Below, piece after piece: positions 1 to 16,784 of a stretch of 64,000 nucleotides of DNA. Position numbers and translations under genes: made by a program. The stretch's first letter is position 1; each line of letters starts with the position of its first letter. This DNA is from Siphonodentalium dalli. Its lineage: Eukaryota; Mollusca; Scaphopoda; Gadilida; Siphonodentaliidae. Under the pieces are notes generated by a model. It was not told where the DNA came from and searched no databases. It saw nothing but the letters and a program-made list of their open reading frames with translations. Location of the stretch: contig CP136066.1 of NCBI GenBank assembly GCA_032622095.1, positions 200,966,978 through 201,030,977 of the forward strand, written 5' to 3'.

Positions 1-22
1 TGGTGCAGCATTAAAGATCCTG

Positions 23-92
23 TGCCAGTGCATTCTCTTATATATGCAAGTCTCCCATTGGGAGCCTCGCATATATAAGAGAATGCACTGGC
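23..92. repeat. HP-1 foldback repeat, copy 1
   Basis: Near-perfect hairpin. The left arm GCCAGTGCATTCTCTTATAT pairs with a right arm ending in ATATAAGAGAATGCACTGGC. The family recurs at 16785, 16873, 26068, 33452, 33660 and 37428 and in part at 39762. It lies just upstream of the first NVL exon in the window and is probably a small foldback transposon. Confidence 0.8.
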
Positions 93-178
93 TTACAAGG
101 TCAAGGTAAATATTCTAAGGCATCTATTCTAACATATAAATAAAAATTGATATGAAATCAGTGTTAATTGATATATAG

Positions 179-227
179 TATTCTGTTAGCTGGTCCTCCT
201 GGCTTCAGCAAGACTCTCCTGGCTGTG
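179..227 (+). CDS. NVL: NVL D2 domain exon: Walker A (altered)
   Basis: First visible exon of the nuclear VCP-like AAA+ ATPase, a nucleolar ATPase of 60S ribosome assembly. It follows an AG at 177-178 and ends before GTAATT at 228. It needs two bases from an upstream exon and then reads ILLAGPPGFSKTLLAV. The family P-loop is normally GPPGCGKTLLAK. Here the invariant second glycine is Ser, Cys is Phe and the last Lys is Val, while the catalytic Lys-Thr remains. The exon ends in phase 0, which fits the next exon. Either D2 ATP binding is impaired, or this copy is decaying, or the sequence has errors. Upstream exons (D1 domain) are outside the window. Confidence 0.72.
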
Positions 228-235
228 GTAATTTG

Positions 236-318
236 GGGAGCAGATAGCTCAGTTGGTTTCTGGGCAGATCTTATGAGCTACACCTTCGATACGGTCGATG
301 CCACGATTTGAAATTTCC
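236..318 (+). repeat. Possible tRNA-derived SINE fragment
   Basis: TAGCTCAGTTGG near 244 matches an RNA polymerase III A box, and GGTCGATGCC near 292 is a poor B box. No cloverleaf can be drawn, so this looks like the head of a tRNA-derived SINE and not a tRNA gene. Confidence 0.35.
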
Positions 319-665
319 TAATGGGAGACTTGCATATATGAGAATGCATTGGCACAGGGTTTTCATAAAATTTCAGGAACCTCTAGTCATGGAAGGGTTA
401 ATGTCCGATTGTTTGGCTTTTATATCCATTACAAGTTTTGTTAAACTATGATAAATTCAATTTTGATTATTTGTTGTTGCATATGCTAAAATTCCTTTGA
501 AATCACGGATTCGGCAAAAATTCCTAGACAAATTGGGCGGTGGATCAATTGATCCCGGCAAGAATCTTGGTGATTGTGGGGTAATAAATTAAATTTTGTC
601 CCTTTTTATGTTCAAAAGCCACAGCGTGTTTAGTTATATCGGTCCTTTACAATTCTTTTTTTAAG

Positions 666-728
666 GCAATTGCAAACGAATCTGGAATTAACTTCATATC
701 TGTGAAAGGACCAGAGTTGCTTAATATG
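666..728 (+). CDS. NVL: NVL D2 domain exon: AIANESGINF to ELLNM
   Basis: A 63-nt exon coding AIANESGINFISVKGPELL-NM, the strand and loop after the P-loop that lead into pore loop 1 of AAA+ D2 domains. The acceptor is a T-rich tract ending TTTTAAG before 666 and the donor is GTAAGA at 729. It is phase 0 at both ends. The sequence is strongly NVL-like (NVL family: ANESG.NFISVKGPELLNM). The following intron is about 11 kb and is filled by a long-TIR transposon, ending in the 66-bp acceptor array. Confidence 0.9.
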
Positions 729-1202
729 GTAAGAATAACTTCACTTAGTATACCCATAGAACAGTATACATGTTTATTACACGCTTGTTCCTAGAAGTAC
801 AGTGTTATTGCTATTCCATATTTACAAATCCGTATAGAATGTATGTTCAATGCGCATATCTTGCGCAAATGACATACATGACGTTTGTCTCAACCATGAA
901 TCCGGAACTATAAATAATAGCATCATCATCACACATGACAATACGAGCCTATATGTATGTGCCTATATAAACCTTGCTTGCCTGTATGTGTAATGTATGA
1001 ATTCTAGGACGGGTGACGTGTAATAAATACAGAAGGACACGTGTGTTAATGGGTGCCGTATCAACAAACATATTACTAGAAACACACTCCTGTGTCGTTA
1101 TAATGAAACCCAGAAAATAATTCGCAGGGAAATAAAAAGTATTCAATCGGACCACGCAAAGTCAACTTCCTGTATCTCAAGCCAGTGTGCATGGTGCATG
1201 GT

Positions 1203-1229
1203 GGGGGGGGGGGGGGGGGGGGGGGGGGG
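1203..1229. repeat. Poly-G tract (27 G)
   Basis: Uninterrupted run of G on the + strand, flanked by unique sequence and HP-2 repeat. It could form a G-quadruplex. The exact length is uncertain because such runs are error-prone. Confidence 0.9.
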
Positions 1230-1349
1230 CAGGATGGTTGTACAGAATAATCGTGGTATGTTCTTATACCAACATGAGCGGAAGTGAGATTGAGCAAACC
1301 TGTTTCCCAGTTCAGATTTCCAATTATTGTAATTGGTAACTATGTTTAT

Positions 1350-1700
1350 GCACAGTGGGCTAGCATCACTAAATTCACCCTCTGGGGACCTCATTCTGCT
1401 AAGGATCAGATTGAAGTTCCCCAGTTGAAGTTGGTGATGTTCACCCATTGGGCACCTCAATTATGAATTTTATCTTCTGTAAATTAGGGGATATAGAAAC
1501 TTCCTAGAAGGGAAATGTAACTAAAAACAATGTTAATTTGATACTATAGATACTTCCCAGAAGATGAGGCCTAAGCAGAATGAGGTCTCCAGAGTGTGAA
1601 TTTGGTGATGCTAGCCCGCTGTGCAGGATAGCATCACTAAATTCACCCTCTGGGGACCTCATTCTGCAAATGACAGACAAACTATTTGGAGGCTTGCATC
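1350..1700. repeat. HP-2 foldback repeat, copy with hairpin 1576-1666
   Basis: Dispersed family marked by AGAATGAGGTCCCCAGAGG-type arms facing their inverse, CCTCTGGGGACCTCATTCT. In this copy the arms of about 40 bases (1576-1615 and 1627-1666) form a hairpin. A second inverse-arm segment lies at 1350-1430 with the family spacer (a stretch like AGTTGAAGTTGGTGATGTTC) between them. Other copies lie at 13.1-14.7, 22.3, 23.8, 30.6 and 38.9 kb. Confidence 0.8.
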
Positions 1701-3019
1701 AGTCTGTGCAACTTTTTTTTTCGCGTTTGATATGTTGGGGGAAAATTATAATTGGTATGGAATAATTGTGGTACGTTCTTATACCAACATGAGCCGAAGT
1801 GAGATCGAACAAACCTGTTGCCCAGTTCAGATTTCCCGATTCATTGTTGTAATTGGTAACTATGTTCAAGCATGTGTTAGAAAATTGACAAATGTGACTG
1901 CAATCACAGTAAACAATATGTCCATTATACTTGGTTGGGTGTATTTGGATAAAATAATTCACACAGAATCAATCAATAAGCTATAACAGATATCTGCTAA
2001 TACTTGTGTTAAATACCATAAATGTACTCTTATGATCCATATGTCAATATCTGACCACTCCATATATGACTCCTCAATAATTATAAGCAAGCTAAATTAA
2101 TTTATAATTCAATAATTTTTTTAACATTTCATTGTATATGGACATGTACTTCTTATAAGTAAAGTTGTCTATGAGAATTTGTTTCACACACTTTGAAGCA
2201 ATAGTAGAGGCTATTATGTACTCCCGTGTGCACTTTGTGAAGAAATATAACGACTATCCCAATGACGTTGCTTGATATGTCAGGCACCAGAAAACAAATG
2301 TTAGACACCTTGGGGTCGCGACTGGGTAGATTTATGACGTCATCAAGATGGCCGCCATACACAATTTCACAGTATGCACTGAGTCAGTTTGATTAATATC
2401 TACTTGTGAATTTATTATAGAAATTTGATTGTCTCACCACTGACGTGAAACTAATACACCATACTTCCATTTGACAGAAAAAGTGGCCACCATAAACCAA
2501 GATGGCCGCCAAAATGGCGACCGAAACTCGGAAAATTTATGATTTTTCACACTTTCCCCTTGAATCATTAACCGATGTTTGAAATTTGTAACGAATAAAG
2601 ACCTATATTTGAATAAATTCTAGTATACAACCATTTCTACAACATAATATGTCATATTTCGGATCTCATTCCTGCCAGATATCTTTAAAATGTGAATTCA
2701 AAAATGTGCTATGAAAGCTAAACAAAATTAAATCATGTGATTCTAGCCAAGAGTTGAACAGAAAATAACTGAATTTGATGAAGATAATGTAATAAGGTTT
2801 TAAATATGTGAATTGGCATATAGTTACACTGAAAAGAGTGCATTTTTGTTTAAGATGGCTGCCAAAATGGAGAAATCACCAAAATCTGTCCAATTTTTAT
2901 TGATATCACTCATGTGTTGGGGAAAAGTAAATATATGTGAATATGTGCTACTTTTTCGCGGAAATCCATGGACAAATGCAATAATTTGTAAATTTGGTGA
3001 ACCATATAGCTGCTTATAC

Positions 3020-4114
3020 TAGAGATGGGCGGTTAACCGTGTTTCAGTTCGGTTTCGGTTGTCGGGAAAAACCGGAAATGACAACCGTGGTAAGTTGGAA
3101 AAACCCGTAGTTTCGGTTGTCACAACTTCCTGTAATCATGGCAGAGCACGACGAACAAACGAGTCTTGTGTGGAAATATTTTTCAAAGAAAGATAAGAAA
3201 TTAAGTGTGCCGCCTGTAATATATGCAGAAAGGAGTTCGCATGGTGAAATCGCGCGACGAATTAATTACGTTGCTTCCGTGTACACCTATTTTCGCCGTA
3301 GTAAACACAACACAACTTGTCACAAGTCAGTTTATTTCTCATGATCTTTTAATCATTAAGGCCGTACAAATACTCTGAAAGGTGAATTTGATAACGAGGA
3401 TACGATATCAAAAGGTATCAATCATTGTTACCCGCAGTCCATATTAGTTTTTATCACTGTTTGGATGTTAAATCGTCAAATATATTTGTGCGCCGTTGAT
3501 TAAAAATGTTATACCGGAATCGGAGCCGGAATGAATTATACCGTTTGTCGGTAAACTGTTGAGAAATAGCACTCATTCAGGTGACTTGTATTGGATGCAT
3601 GTATAGTGTGTACAGTATTATGTTCCCTAAATATGTTAATAGGCATATAGCCAGATAATGTGATTGAGAGATTCTAGTCATGTTTTATTTTCATTTTGTT
3701 TATTTCAAATTTTATTTTTCAAATCATAACTATACACATATCTAGTCACACACATTAGTTTTATGCCAATATAAATGATCATTATATTATTTCACACTTA
3801 TGATCATATGATGCTGAATTGCAGTCATACACAATACACAGACTCACTTGCATTCTAGCACTGCCACTCGACATGGACATTAACAATATACATGTAATAG
3901 TAACAATATGATACATAATTTACAATTATAAAAGGACATGTACCTCACAAGTTATGGTAATAAAATTGGTGTGTTTTCTTTGTAATATGATGAAGCATAA
4001 TTAGATTTTGTTCACATTAGTCATTTTTATTAATAAAAACCGAAACCGAAACCGAGACTCAACTCTTTTTCCACAACCGAAACCGAAACCGAGGCAAATT
4101 TTCACAACCGCCCA
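3020..4114 (+). mobile_element. hAT-type transposon nested in the long-TIR element
   Basis: Ends are TAGAGATGGGCGGTT and AACCGCCCATCTCTA, flanked by a perfect 8-bp target duplication GCTTATAC (3012-3019 and 4115-4122). TAG-type TIRs with 8-bp duplications are typical of hAT elements. Subterminal repeats of AACCGAAACCGAAACCGA occur near both ends. At 1095 bp it is too short for a full transposase. It inserted after the host element, because it interrupts the left arm. Confidence 0.92.
3117..3330 (+). pseudogene. Relic BED-finger exon of hAT transposase
   Basis: Near the 5' end of the nested hAT element the frame reads SLVWKYFSKKDKK, like the start of BED-type zinc fingers in hAT transposases (aromatic W-K-Y-F). 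The next residues fit only in a shifted frame, where a C-x2-C pair appears (KCAACNIC). So the finger is present but frameshifted or degraded. No catalytic transposase domain follows. The match is by motif recognition only. Confidence 0.5.
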
Positions 4115-4849
4115 TCTCTAGCTTATACCCGATAATCCAACAGAATTATACCACGAAAATTAAGTCAAATCATCTTCAGGGCAGCCACACAAAATTGCAG
4201 AATGGGCACTGAGTGAGGAAGAAAATTTAATACAGAAAATGATAAATATTTCTACGGCAATGATCAAATTGCACCAAGCTTCCTTTTTAAAGAACAAGAT
4301 TGATAAAAAAAAAACAAGATGGCTGTCAAAATGGTGACCGAAATATAGAAATGTGTTGAATTGTTACACATACCCCTTACGTCATTTTCGGTTATTTGTA
4401 AAATGTGGCGAGTAGGACTTGTCTTTGTTTTTATCAGTTATGACACTAAGTACTTTGGAAAACATATTATGCTGTAATTTGTGTCCAATTGTAGCCCATA
4501 CTCCGAAAAATGCAAATTAAATAATGCGCTATGTAACTTCACAAATAAACTTGCTTCTCGAGGTTCTAGATTTGCATTGGACAGAAATAGGCATAATAAA
4601 ATAAACAAAAGTGTACACAGTTTTAACTATCGTTAGTGTCATTCAATTACACTCGACATTGATCTATTTGACCCAAGATGGTCGCCATAATGGCCGCCAA
4701 AACTCAAAGTTATAAAATGTGATAAATGTTTATATTCTCAAACGGCATTTAGCAAAGGAGGTGGTTATATTCGCCCAATCTAAATTAGATACTATCGCGT
4801 TAAGGTATATTGTGACTATGTTTGACCAAACATAGTTTGTTTATAATCG

Positions 4850-7500
4850 AGAATATAACAGAATGGACTCTTAGAAATCTAACATGAAATGTGTTATATT
4901 GCCCAATATAATTTAAACGATCCTGCCCGTTTCCTGGGAAGGAATTCAAACCGGATATGTGCTGAATGTATCATTATAAGAGCTTAACGAGTGCTCGAAC
5001 GCAAAAGAATCCCTGTAGTCACAATACAGACATAAATCCAACTGTATGGCTATATTATTTCGTTTGGGGCAGATCTGCTTTATTCGTTGCCAATTCTTGA
5101 TGAACTGTTGACCACGTTGATTTCGCCCGGCCACAAAAATTTAGATTATTCAGGAACAATATCACACCTTGACTTCGTCGAAGTTGCATTGCTATCATAC
5201 TACCAGCGGGAAATATAATTGCTCAACTTAGAAATACACAGGCATTACATGTTAGTGCAAACATTATTTTGTATCTAATTATGAAACAGTTGTGTCTAAT
5301 AAGATACAATAAGGGGATATTTCATTGTTCAGTTTCTTGTTTTTGGCATATCTGTGTTTCATCACCCGAAATTCGTTTGAATAGTTGAGACATTGTCACA
5401 CTTCTCAAGACGTGAGTCAGCACAGGTACTACTCCTGTTACTTCGTCCAATAGATGGTCACATTGATGGTAGTCTTTCTACAACCAACTCACCCCAGCAA
5501 CTACAGTTGAATTACAAACTCATCTCGCAAGCTAACAGAGCTCACTACAAAACTCTCCGACTGCATATCAGAGACTCCATATAGAATGTTTGCTTCGGTT
5601 GTCGAAAGGAGATTCCATAATACAGATTTAATAAATAAATTTCAATACGGCCGCAGACCTCATAGCAGATACATTGCATATTCACTTCGATGTAGTCTAA
5701 CAGAACTGTGCACATAACCGAGTTAATGCTTGTCAGTTTATTTTAGAATATGTCAAAACATCAGTGTCTGGAAAAAATAGCCTAAGTTTTGTCATTCTCC
5801 ATGTCGAGTCCAGCAAGTGACAATAACGGCTCCTCAACTTCTTCCTGGTTGTCAACGAAAAAATATCGCGAAATCAAAATGCCTATGCCTAGTACCTGGA
5901 TATTTAGTGATGAAATACCTCATCGAAACACCAGAAGCTCATCTTTGGTCCATGCCATATGATGGTGCATCGAAGTAATGAATACAGTGACGGGTCATCA
6001 AAATCATTTAATGGAACGTTTATTAAGATTTCTTGCAAAACATCCACATGGGGACATTCATTAGCATTATACATCAAGTCATCAACTGTTAGTTCACAGA
6101 AAGTAAAGATCTTCGAATCACAGAAACCCCGCAATCTCGAACGAAATCCTTTAATTGTCCATCGAATAAATGTAGTTCATAGAATTTGCTGGCAAACCGT
6201 ACAACCATAATAGTCGGATCCACAAGAAGGCCAATTACAAGCTTGGAATATAGATACTGCGCAAAAGTTGGAAGTAATAGATAGCAATGTTATGCTTGAA
6301 TTGAGAGAATATTGTGGATTGTTAGCCATTTGAAGAGTCCATAACTGAAATTGACTTCAACTATTGCTCAGGAAGGTATAAGATTTCAATGTTTAACGAC
6401 CTGAGTTTTCTGCAGACCTGATTTCATTGTAGTGGGATATCAAATGTTCCTGTATAAAACATCTGGAAAGAATACTACAAACTTTCCACCCAATAATAAT
6501 ACATGTACCTCAACATGCCGATGAGTTGAATTCCCTCTACAGCCAAGTCGAACTGTGTATTGGTGCGAGAAATTATTATCAATTTTATCTGGAACATTGC
6601 CGATAGCCGATACAATTACAGAAATGCAGGCGTTTAAAGAGAACATTTGCTGTGAATATGTTTCTTGTGTGACATTTTGATGAGACCGCATAACGCAAGC
6701 ATGAAAGAACTTCGAAAACACATGTGACAAATATGACATGGGTGTATCTAATATAAACGTGATGAGTGCATAAGTTCTGCACAGGAAGATGTGGATCATA
6801 CACGGAACGAACTTGCAGTATATGCGATGTCCAGAAAACTATCTCTGTGGAACTCAAATACACATGTATACCAATTGAACTCATTATATGAGGCTATCTT
6901 CCTATCCTAGCTCGATCAAAATCAGCCACGCTTTCGCAAATCTTGGGTGTGGAGTCAGTGAGTTGACCTATGAGCTGTCCAGAGCTCCACAGCAGTTTCT
7001 GTTTTGGTACGAACCTGAACATAATTTATCTCTAGTCGCTATAGATCGCATGTAATAAGCAGAGGTCTGGTAGAAATCCGCCAATGCGATTCTTCTTCGT
7101 AGAAGACACATATGGCTCACATCTGAACGCTCTCGTTTGGTTGTCTGCGACAAAGCAATTACTGTCATATAATCCCCTGAAGCATACACAATTTGAACTA
7201 GATGTTATTCAAGGACGAGCAATTGTAAATTTTCTCAGTTTCACAAAAGTATACCCTGTGTTTTTGTACATGTATATTAATAAGAACGAATCACACAACT
7301 ATTAGCTCCTGTTCTTATATTTGGACTTAGTATACACTAATTATTAAGCTTGTTAACATGGAAGATGTCTGTAATGTCAACGCATTATATGCCGCTACTG
7401 TTTTAGGTACTGCATTGTGTGATGTCCATTCAATTAATTTCCGTGAGCAGCTGGATTTCGCGGTAGAATCGACTTAGTATGATGGCATTACATAAGCAAT
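4850..7500. other. Interior of long-TIR element, no recognisable gene
   Basis: Short ORFs only (under 125 codons) on both strands, with no motif recognised. Some stretches have a coding-like texture, such as 6960-7060 reading SRAPQQFLFWYEPEHNL in one frame. This may be a decayed internal gene. Confidence 0.4.
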
Positions 7501-7538
7501 ACATCAGTCAAGTGCAAAATTCTTATCCAAACCCCATA

Positions 7539-7572
<34 letters not shown>
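7539..7572. repeat. Poly-G tract (34 G)
   Basis: Uninterrupted 34-base G run inside the long-TIR element, with G-quadruplex potential. Confidence 0.9.
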
Positions 7573-9123
7573 CGATATCAAGGGGAAGTAATTAAAGTAT
7601 TGCTCAATACCGACAGCCTTATTGTTGAGGTAGGGATTTTTCTCCAGTCGAGTCACCCAATCAGGACATTTCCGATGTACATGTAATGATGGATGTAATC
7701 GGCATATATTCAGATTTGGATATTTTCAAATAGGTCAACATCAGATGAATTTATCTACTTTTCATGGTTTCTGTTTCCATTCTCATGAAATCTCGGATAT
7801 AAGTAGCTACTGTTCGCAAAATATTCATATTGTATCAGCATTCCTGGCACTTTCGTCAACAGGGGAACAAATGTGTTTACCAGTAGTCACTGAAACCCAC
7901 CTTAGGAGCGTTATCAATGAAAAATAGCAAATTTGGATGATTTCTCCATTTTGGTAACCATCTGAGTCACCATCCTGAATTTAGATTCATATGGATAATA
8001 ATATGTTAATCTAACATTTCATGGTTGTCGAATGATTAGATAGTATAATTTATTCAAAAATAAGGTTGCTAGTAGCCACCGATTTCAAACCGCTGTGAAT
8101 AATTTAAGAGGCGAGTGTGAAAAATCATCAATTATTAGAATTTCGGTCGCCTTTTTGGTAGCCATCTTGGATTTTGAGGTCCAAATTGCACCGTCAAGAG
8201 GAAGTGTGATCCAATGTTATTATTGGTCGCGAAACATAATCATTTCACTATCTAAATTTTCCTCCCAGACTCGATGCCAACTCTGAAATTGTTCATGGTT
8301 GCCATTTTGATGATTTCATCTCATTTTCGTCGTTTCATTCTCTCGAATTCTTGAGTATAAACAGCCATTATTCATATTGTTTCATATCTCCATGATATTA
8401 CGCCAACACGGAGCAAATATATTCACCTATATTCACTAAATTGCACATTAGGAGTGATATCAAAGAAAATTTGACAAATTTTAGTGATTTATCAATTTTG
8501 GCAACCATTTTGGTCGCCATCTTGAATACAGATGCACTTTTTTGGTTGTAATTATATGGCAATCTATATGTTTAAACCTGTTGCAAATGATTGTCATCAA
8601 ATTCAGCTATTTTCTGGCTAACACTTGGCTCGAATTACAAAATCGATATATTTGGTAAAATTTCATAGCATATTTATGAATTCACATTTTGACGACATTT
8701 TGTAGGAATAAGACCCAAATTATGACATATTATCATGTTCAAATGGTTAGGTATTCAAACGTATTTAAAATTAAGTTGCTATTAGCCACCGATTTCAAAC
8801 AACCGTGAATGTTTTAAGAGACATGTGTGAAAATTCATCATTTTCCCGAACTTCGGTTTCCATTTTGGCGGCCATCTTTGTTAAATGTGGTCAATTTTTC
8901 TGTCAAAGTGAAGCCTGTTATCATAGTATCACAACAGTAGAGAAATATTATATTTCCTACCATAAATTCACTACTAGCTATTAATCAAACTGATTCAGTG
9001 CCTACTCTGAAATTTTGGATGGCGGCCATCTTGATGACGTCATAAATCCACCCAGTCGCGACCCCCAGGTGTCTAACATTTGTTTTCTGGTGCCCGAGAT
9101 ATCAAACAACATCATGAGCATAG

Positions 9124-12600
<3,477 letters not shown>

Positions 12601-13107
12601 AAAAATTAAATTTTTGCATTTTGACCTTTAATTTTTGTTTAGGACACATCACAGCCTCATATTTCTTACCTAGATTTTTCTTAGCATGTTCTTCATCTGT
12701 ATGGATTTTGGTATGTTTATTTAACCCCTTCCACTCTTGTTTTGATATAGAATTCATCCAAGACAGGATTACTCAAACATTTTTCATCTGATCAACACCA
12801 AATTTGGTATATGAATTTTTGACACTTTTTTTACAGATCAAGTTAAAATATGGGTTTGATCCGATATATTTTAACAGAGTTATGGCCCTTTATAATTCAC
12901 ACCTCTTTGCCATGCACTATTAATTTTTAAGAGAAAACTGAAGCCTGTATTATTGAAAAAGCCAATTTATCATAGTGTGGTCACTTGATACTCTTGCTGA
13001 AGACTGCTTGCTTCAGACCAGTTTACCATCTGTCATTACAAGACATGACATTAGCTAAACAACTATTCTACCAGAGTCTACAAGGAATGGTCCATTGTTC
13101 ATTTCTC

Positions 13108-14735
13108 CAAGCCTGGACATAGTGTGTCTGACATTTGCAGAATGAAGTCCCCAGATGGTGAATTTAGTGTTGCTACCCCATACAGCAGGCTAGCATCACC
13201 AAATACACCCTCAATTACCTTATTCTGCTTAGGCCTCATCTTCTGGGACAATTTTGTTTTTAAACATGTTTTAAAATTTGAAAAAAGTGACACCATAAAA
13301 ACATCTGCAGAGTTATGAAACTTTACTCTTTAATGAAATTATGGAAACATTCCACCCTCCCCCACCCACCCCCTCCCACATGGCCCAGACCCAACCCTGC
13401 CATCAACCAACATCCCTTCCAAGCCATATCACCTCTCAATTTAATACCTCTTCTCACCAGAGAGGCATATATATCTGTAAATGCACAGGTCATTAATTAT
13501 ATAAACTAGCCAGATGACATGTATTATTCTAATCTAAACATATCTGTAGCAATTTAACAACAATCTGTTGCTCCCTGGTTAGGTGATGACTGACATTCAA
13601 TGATACTGTGAATGGCTTTGATTTCTTCAAGTCTGGAAATAGTGTGTCTGACATTTACATAGTGAGGTCCCCAGATGGTGAATTTAGTGTTGCTACCCCA
13701 TACAGCATGCTAGCATCACCAAATACACCCGCTAGGGACCTAATTATGCTTAGTCCTCATCTTCTGGGAAGTATCCTAAGTATCAAATTGACAGTTTGAT
13801 TTAGTCACTTTTTCCACCTGTTCAGTTTTAATGTCCCCCTAATTTGCAGAAGATAAAATGCATAATTGAGGTGCTCAATGGGTGTGTATCACCAACTACA
13901 ACTGTAGGACTTCATTGATTTAGTCACTTTTTTCCACCTGTTCAGTTTCAATGTCCCCCTAATTTGCAGAAGATAAAATGCATAATTGAGGTGCTCAATG
14001 GGTGTGTATCACCAACTTCAACTGTAGGACTTCAATCTGTTCCTTGGTTTTATTGGCCATTGAGGCCTAATCAGATTGAGGATGAATTTGGTGATGCTAG
14101 CCTGCCTTACAGAATATTGTCATTAAATCCACATTTTTGGGACCTAATTCTGCAAATGTCAGACATACTAAATTCAGGTTTGGCCATTTCATATTATTGT
14201 TTTAATCACCACTTATCCAGATGAAATCATACGACTAATATTCAAAGAAAAATGGGGGGGGGGGGGGGGGGGTGGTATATATTGGATTAAATTTGTCTTC
14301 TATCTGGCATTTGCAGAATGAGGTCCCCAGAGGGTGAATTTAGTTATGCTACCCTGCACAGCAGTCTAGCATCACCAAATACACTAACCAGGGTCCTTAA
14401 TCTGCTTAGGCCTCATCTTCTGGGAAGTATATAGGCACTTAAATTGACATTTTTACTTACTTTAGCCCTTCTGTTTAGTTTCTAAATCCCCTAATTTGTG
14501 AATATAAAATGCATAATTGAGGTGCCCAATGGGTGCACATCACCAACTTTAACTGGAGAACTTCAATCTAATGCTATGTCTCCCATAGCAGTTGAGGCCT
14601 ACAAAGAATGAGGTCCCCAGAGGGTGAATTTGGTGATGCTAGCCCGCATTGCAGGATTGTGTCATTAAATTCACCCTTTGGGGACCTCATTCTGCAAATG
14701 TCAGACACTATGTTCAGACTTGTCTGTTCGAATAT
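13108..14735. repeat. HP-2 foldback repeat cluster
   Basis: At least four HP-2 copies or part copies (about 13108-13262, 13622-13800, 14060-14180, 14310-14735). There is also a local duplication: 13800-13913 and 13921-14035 are nearly the same ~115-bp segment ending ACTGTAGGACTTCA. The hairpin arms have the family sequence GAGGTCCCCAGAGGGTGAAT and its inverse. ORFs here are short and lie in the repeat arms. Confidence 0.75.
14254..14272. repeat. Poly-G tract (19 G)
   Basis: Uninterrupted G run between two HP-2 copies. A poly-G also sits beside the HP-2 copy at 1350. Confidence 0.9.
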
Positions 14736-14879
14736 TATGTTCTTAACCACCAGTATCCAGTTGAACTCATTATACCCTGATTTTGCAAAGAAAACTTGGG
14801 GGGTATATTGGATTGAATTTGTCAGTCTCTATGTCAGACTGTTCTCCCATCCATCCATCTGCATTGCCGATTGCCGTAG

Positions 14880-15060
14880 CCAGGGCCATAACTCTTTCCC
14901 TCCATAGTATTCTTAAAGTGACTTCTTCTCAAATACCATCAGGCTATATGGGTTCATATTTGGTATGAAGGATCCTTGGGTGACTGGGGTTCAGATTTGT
15001 TCAAATCAGGTCACTGGGTCAAATGTGGGCGGGGCCAGGGACATAACTCCAAATTTTTAG
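14880..15060 (+). repeat. Copy of the 12-kb dispersed repeat
   Basis: Contains the same phrases as 12190-12590: CAGGGCCATAACTC, then TTCATATTTGGTATGAAGG, then GTTCAAATCAGGTCACTGGG. This shows a dispersed family. Confidence 0.6.
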
Positions 15061-15771
15061 TTTTAGATTTAACAGTCTTTAGATATCTACTTCTTTTAAA
15101 GTGATTATGAAAAGTTCTGACTGTTGTGGTCTCCAGAGTCCCAGTCTTATCAGTCTTTGCAGTCTGGTGAGCGACCCCACCATCATTGACTGTCTTGTTG
15201 TATTGAATGGTTGATCGGTTTAGAAAATAATTAACATGCTATCCGATGCAATAAGTCGAACACTTTTCTTCTGATCTGCCTCATATTTCTTATGTAGGTT
15301 TCTCTTAGCATGTTCTTCATCTGTATGGTTTTTGTTATTGTTTAATTAACACATTCACTCTAGTTTTTTCTTATAATTGACGCAAACTCTGATAACTCAA
15401 ACCTTATTCATCTCATCGGCACCAAATTTAGTATTATGAGTTTCTCAACCCAAAATACAGATCAAATTCGAATATGGGTTTGAACTGATATATTTTAACA
15501 GAAATATACTGGAATAATTGCTGGTTGAGGTTTTTGGACCTATTTAGAAGAGCTGGTTATTGAACTTTTTAATTTGGTATTTTCTCAAAAATTGGGCGTT
15601 TTACACCCACATTTTGGTCTAAACACACTCGATAGAAAATATATTAAGCAGAACTCCAAAAAAGTTGCTTTGAGATAAACTATAATTTGTTTCATTTTTG
15701 TGATTATCTCTAAAATGTCACATATCAACCAGAGCCGAGAATAAAAATCGTCAGACCAGGAATTCATTTGT

Positions 15772-16593
15772 CAGGCCTGACATTCTGAGGCGAGCGATAA
15801 AATCGCTCGCCTACCGCCCGCCTGAAAATAATCCAGGCGGACGAAATAACGCCCTCCCAAACGGCAAAACATCGCTCTCCAGGACCCGGGTGTAAGTAAT
15901 GATCTATGTACTAACAGAGTCGGCAACGAAGTGTTAAACGATGTCGGTATGGGACCTTTGATCTATAAGCCGCATTCCGACTGTCCCTGGCGAAATGTAC
16001 AAGCGATATTGATTACGTTGTAGCAACATTTCCACCGGAAGCACGTGCCTCTGTGAAATAGACACACCGTTCAGAGTTATGTCACTTTGAAGTATTGCGT
16101 CATGCCTCCCACGCAGTCTGTGTAATCTGACTCACAATACTGTCACTGGATTTATCACCACTATCGATAGAAGAGCTGCTACTCTGAAACAACGCTTTCA
16201 TTTCGTAATACAATGGGACTGATTTGGATTTCAAATTCAATGTTCATGTAAATACTAATAAAATACTTAAATGTAAAAAGAATAGTTGTCTGAATTGTTA
16301 CTAAATACATTACTAGCTAAAGTAACAACATATCTTGTTATTTAATATTAAAATATTTTGTGTAATGAAAACAACAAACTCAGCAATTATTGTAATAGTT
16401 TAATACTGACATGTACTTTATTTTTATCAATACTGTACATGTGGAGTGGAATATTTACTATGTCTGATTTGTCTGATTTATTCATTTGGCAAACATTTTC
16501 GCCCTCCTGTGCTCGGCACAAATAATAGCCCTCCTAGACCTTTTCAGGAGGGCGATTTTTAGCTCTCCTAGATTTCTGAGAATGCCAGGCCTG
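15772..16593. mobile_element. TIR element, CAGGCCTG ends
   Basis: Ends are CAGGCCTGACATTCT and AGAATGCCAGGCCTG, flanked by a 6-bp direct repeat ATTTGT (15766-15771, 16594-16599). Subterminal GC-rich short inverted repeats (GGCGAGCGATAAAATCGCTCGCC near 15790, in two arms) and a CCTCC/GGAGG block near 16500-16560 add structure. At 822 bp with no transposase ORF it is non-autonomous. Superfamily unsure. Confidence 0.8.
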
Positions 16594-16784
16594 ATTTGTT
16601 TGAGTCAATTTCTTGCTTAGATCCATTGGGGTACAGATATAAATGGACCTTTAAATTATAGCAAGTCCCAAATTGTATTGCCAACATTCTGCAGTTTTAG
16701 TGTAACAGTTTTTTGTACAACCCAAGTACAGATAGTTTAACCCTTTCATGACTGGAGATGTGCTGGTGCAGCTTTAAAGATTCT

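Noticed and set aside
236-318. Functional tRNA gene
   Set aside because: An A box is present but the B box is poor and no cloverleaf or acceptor stem can be formed.
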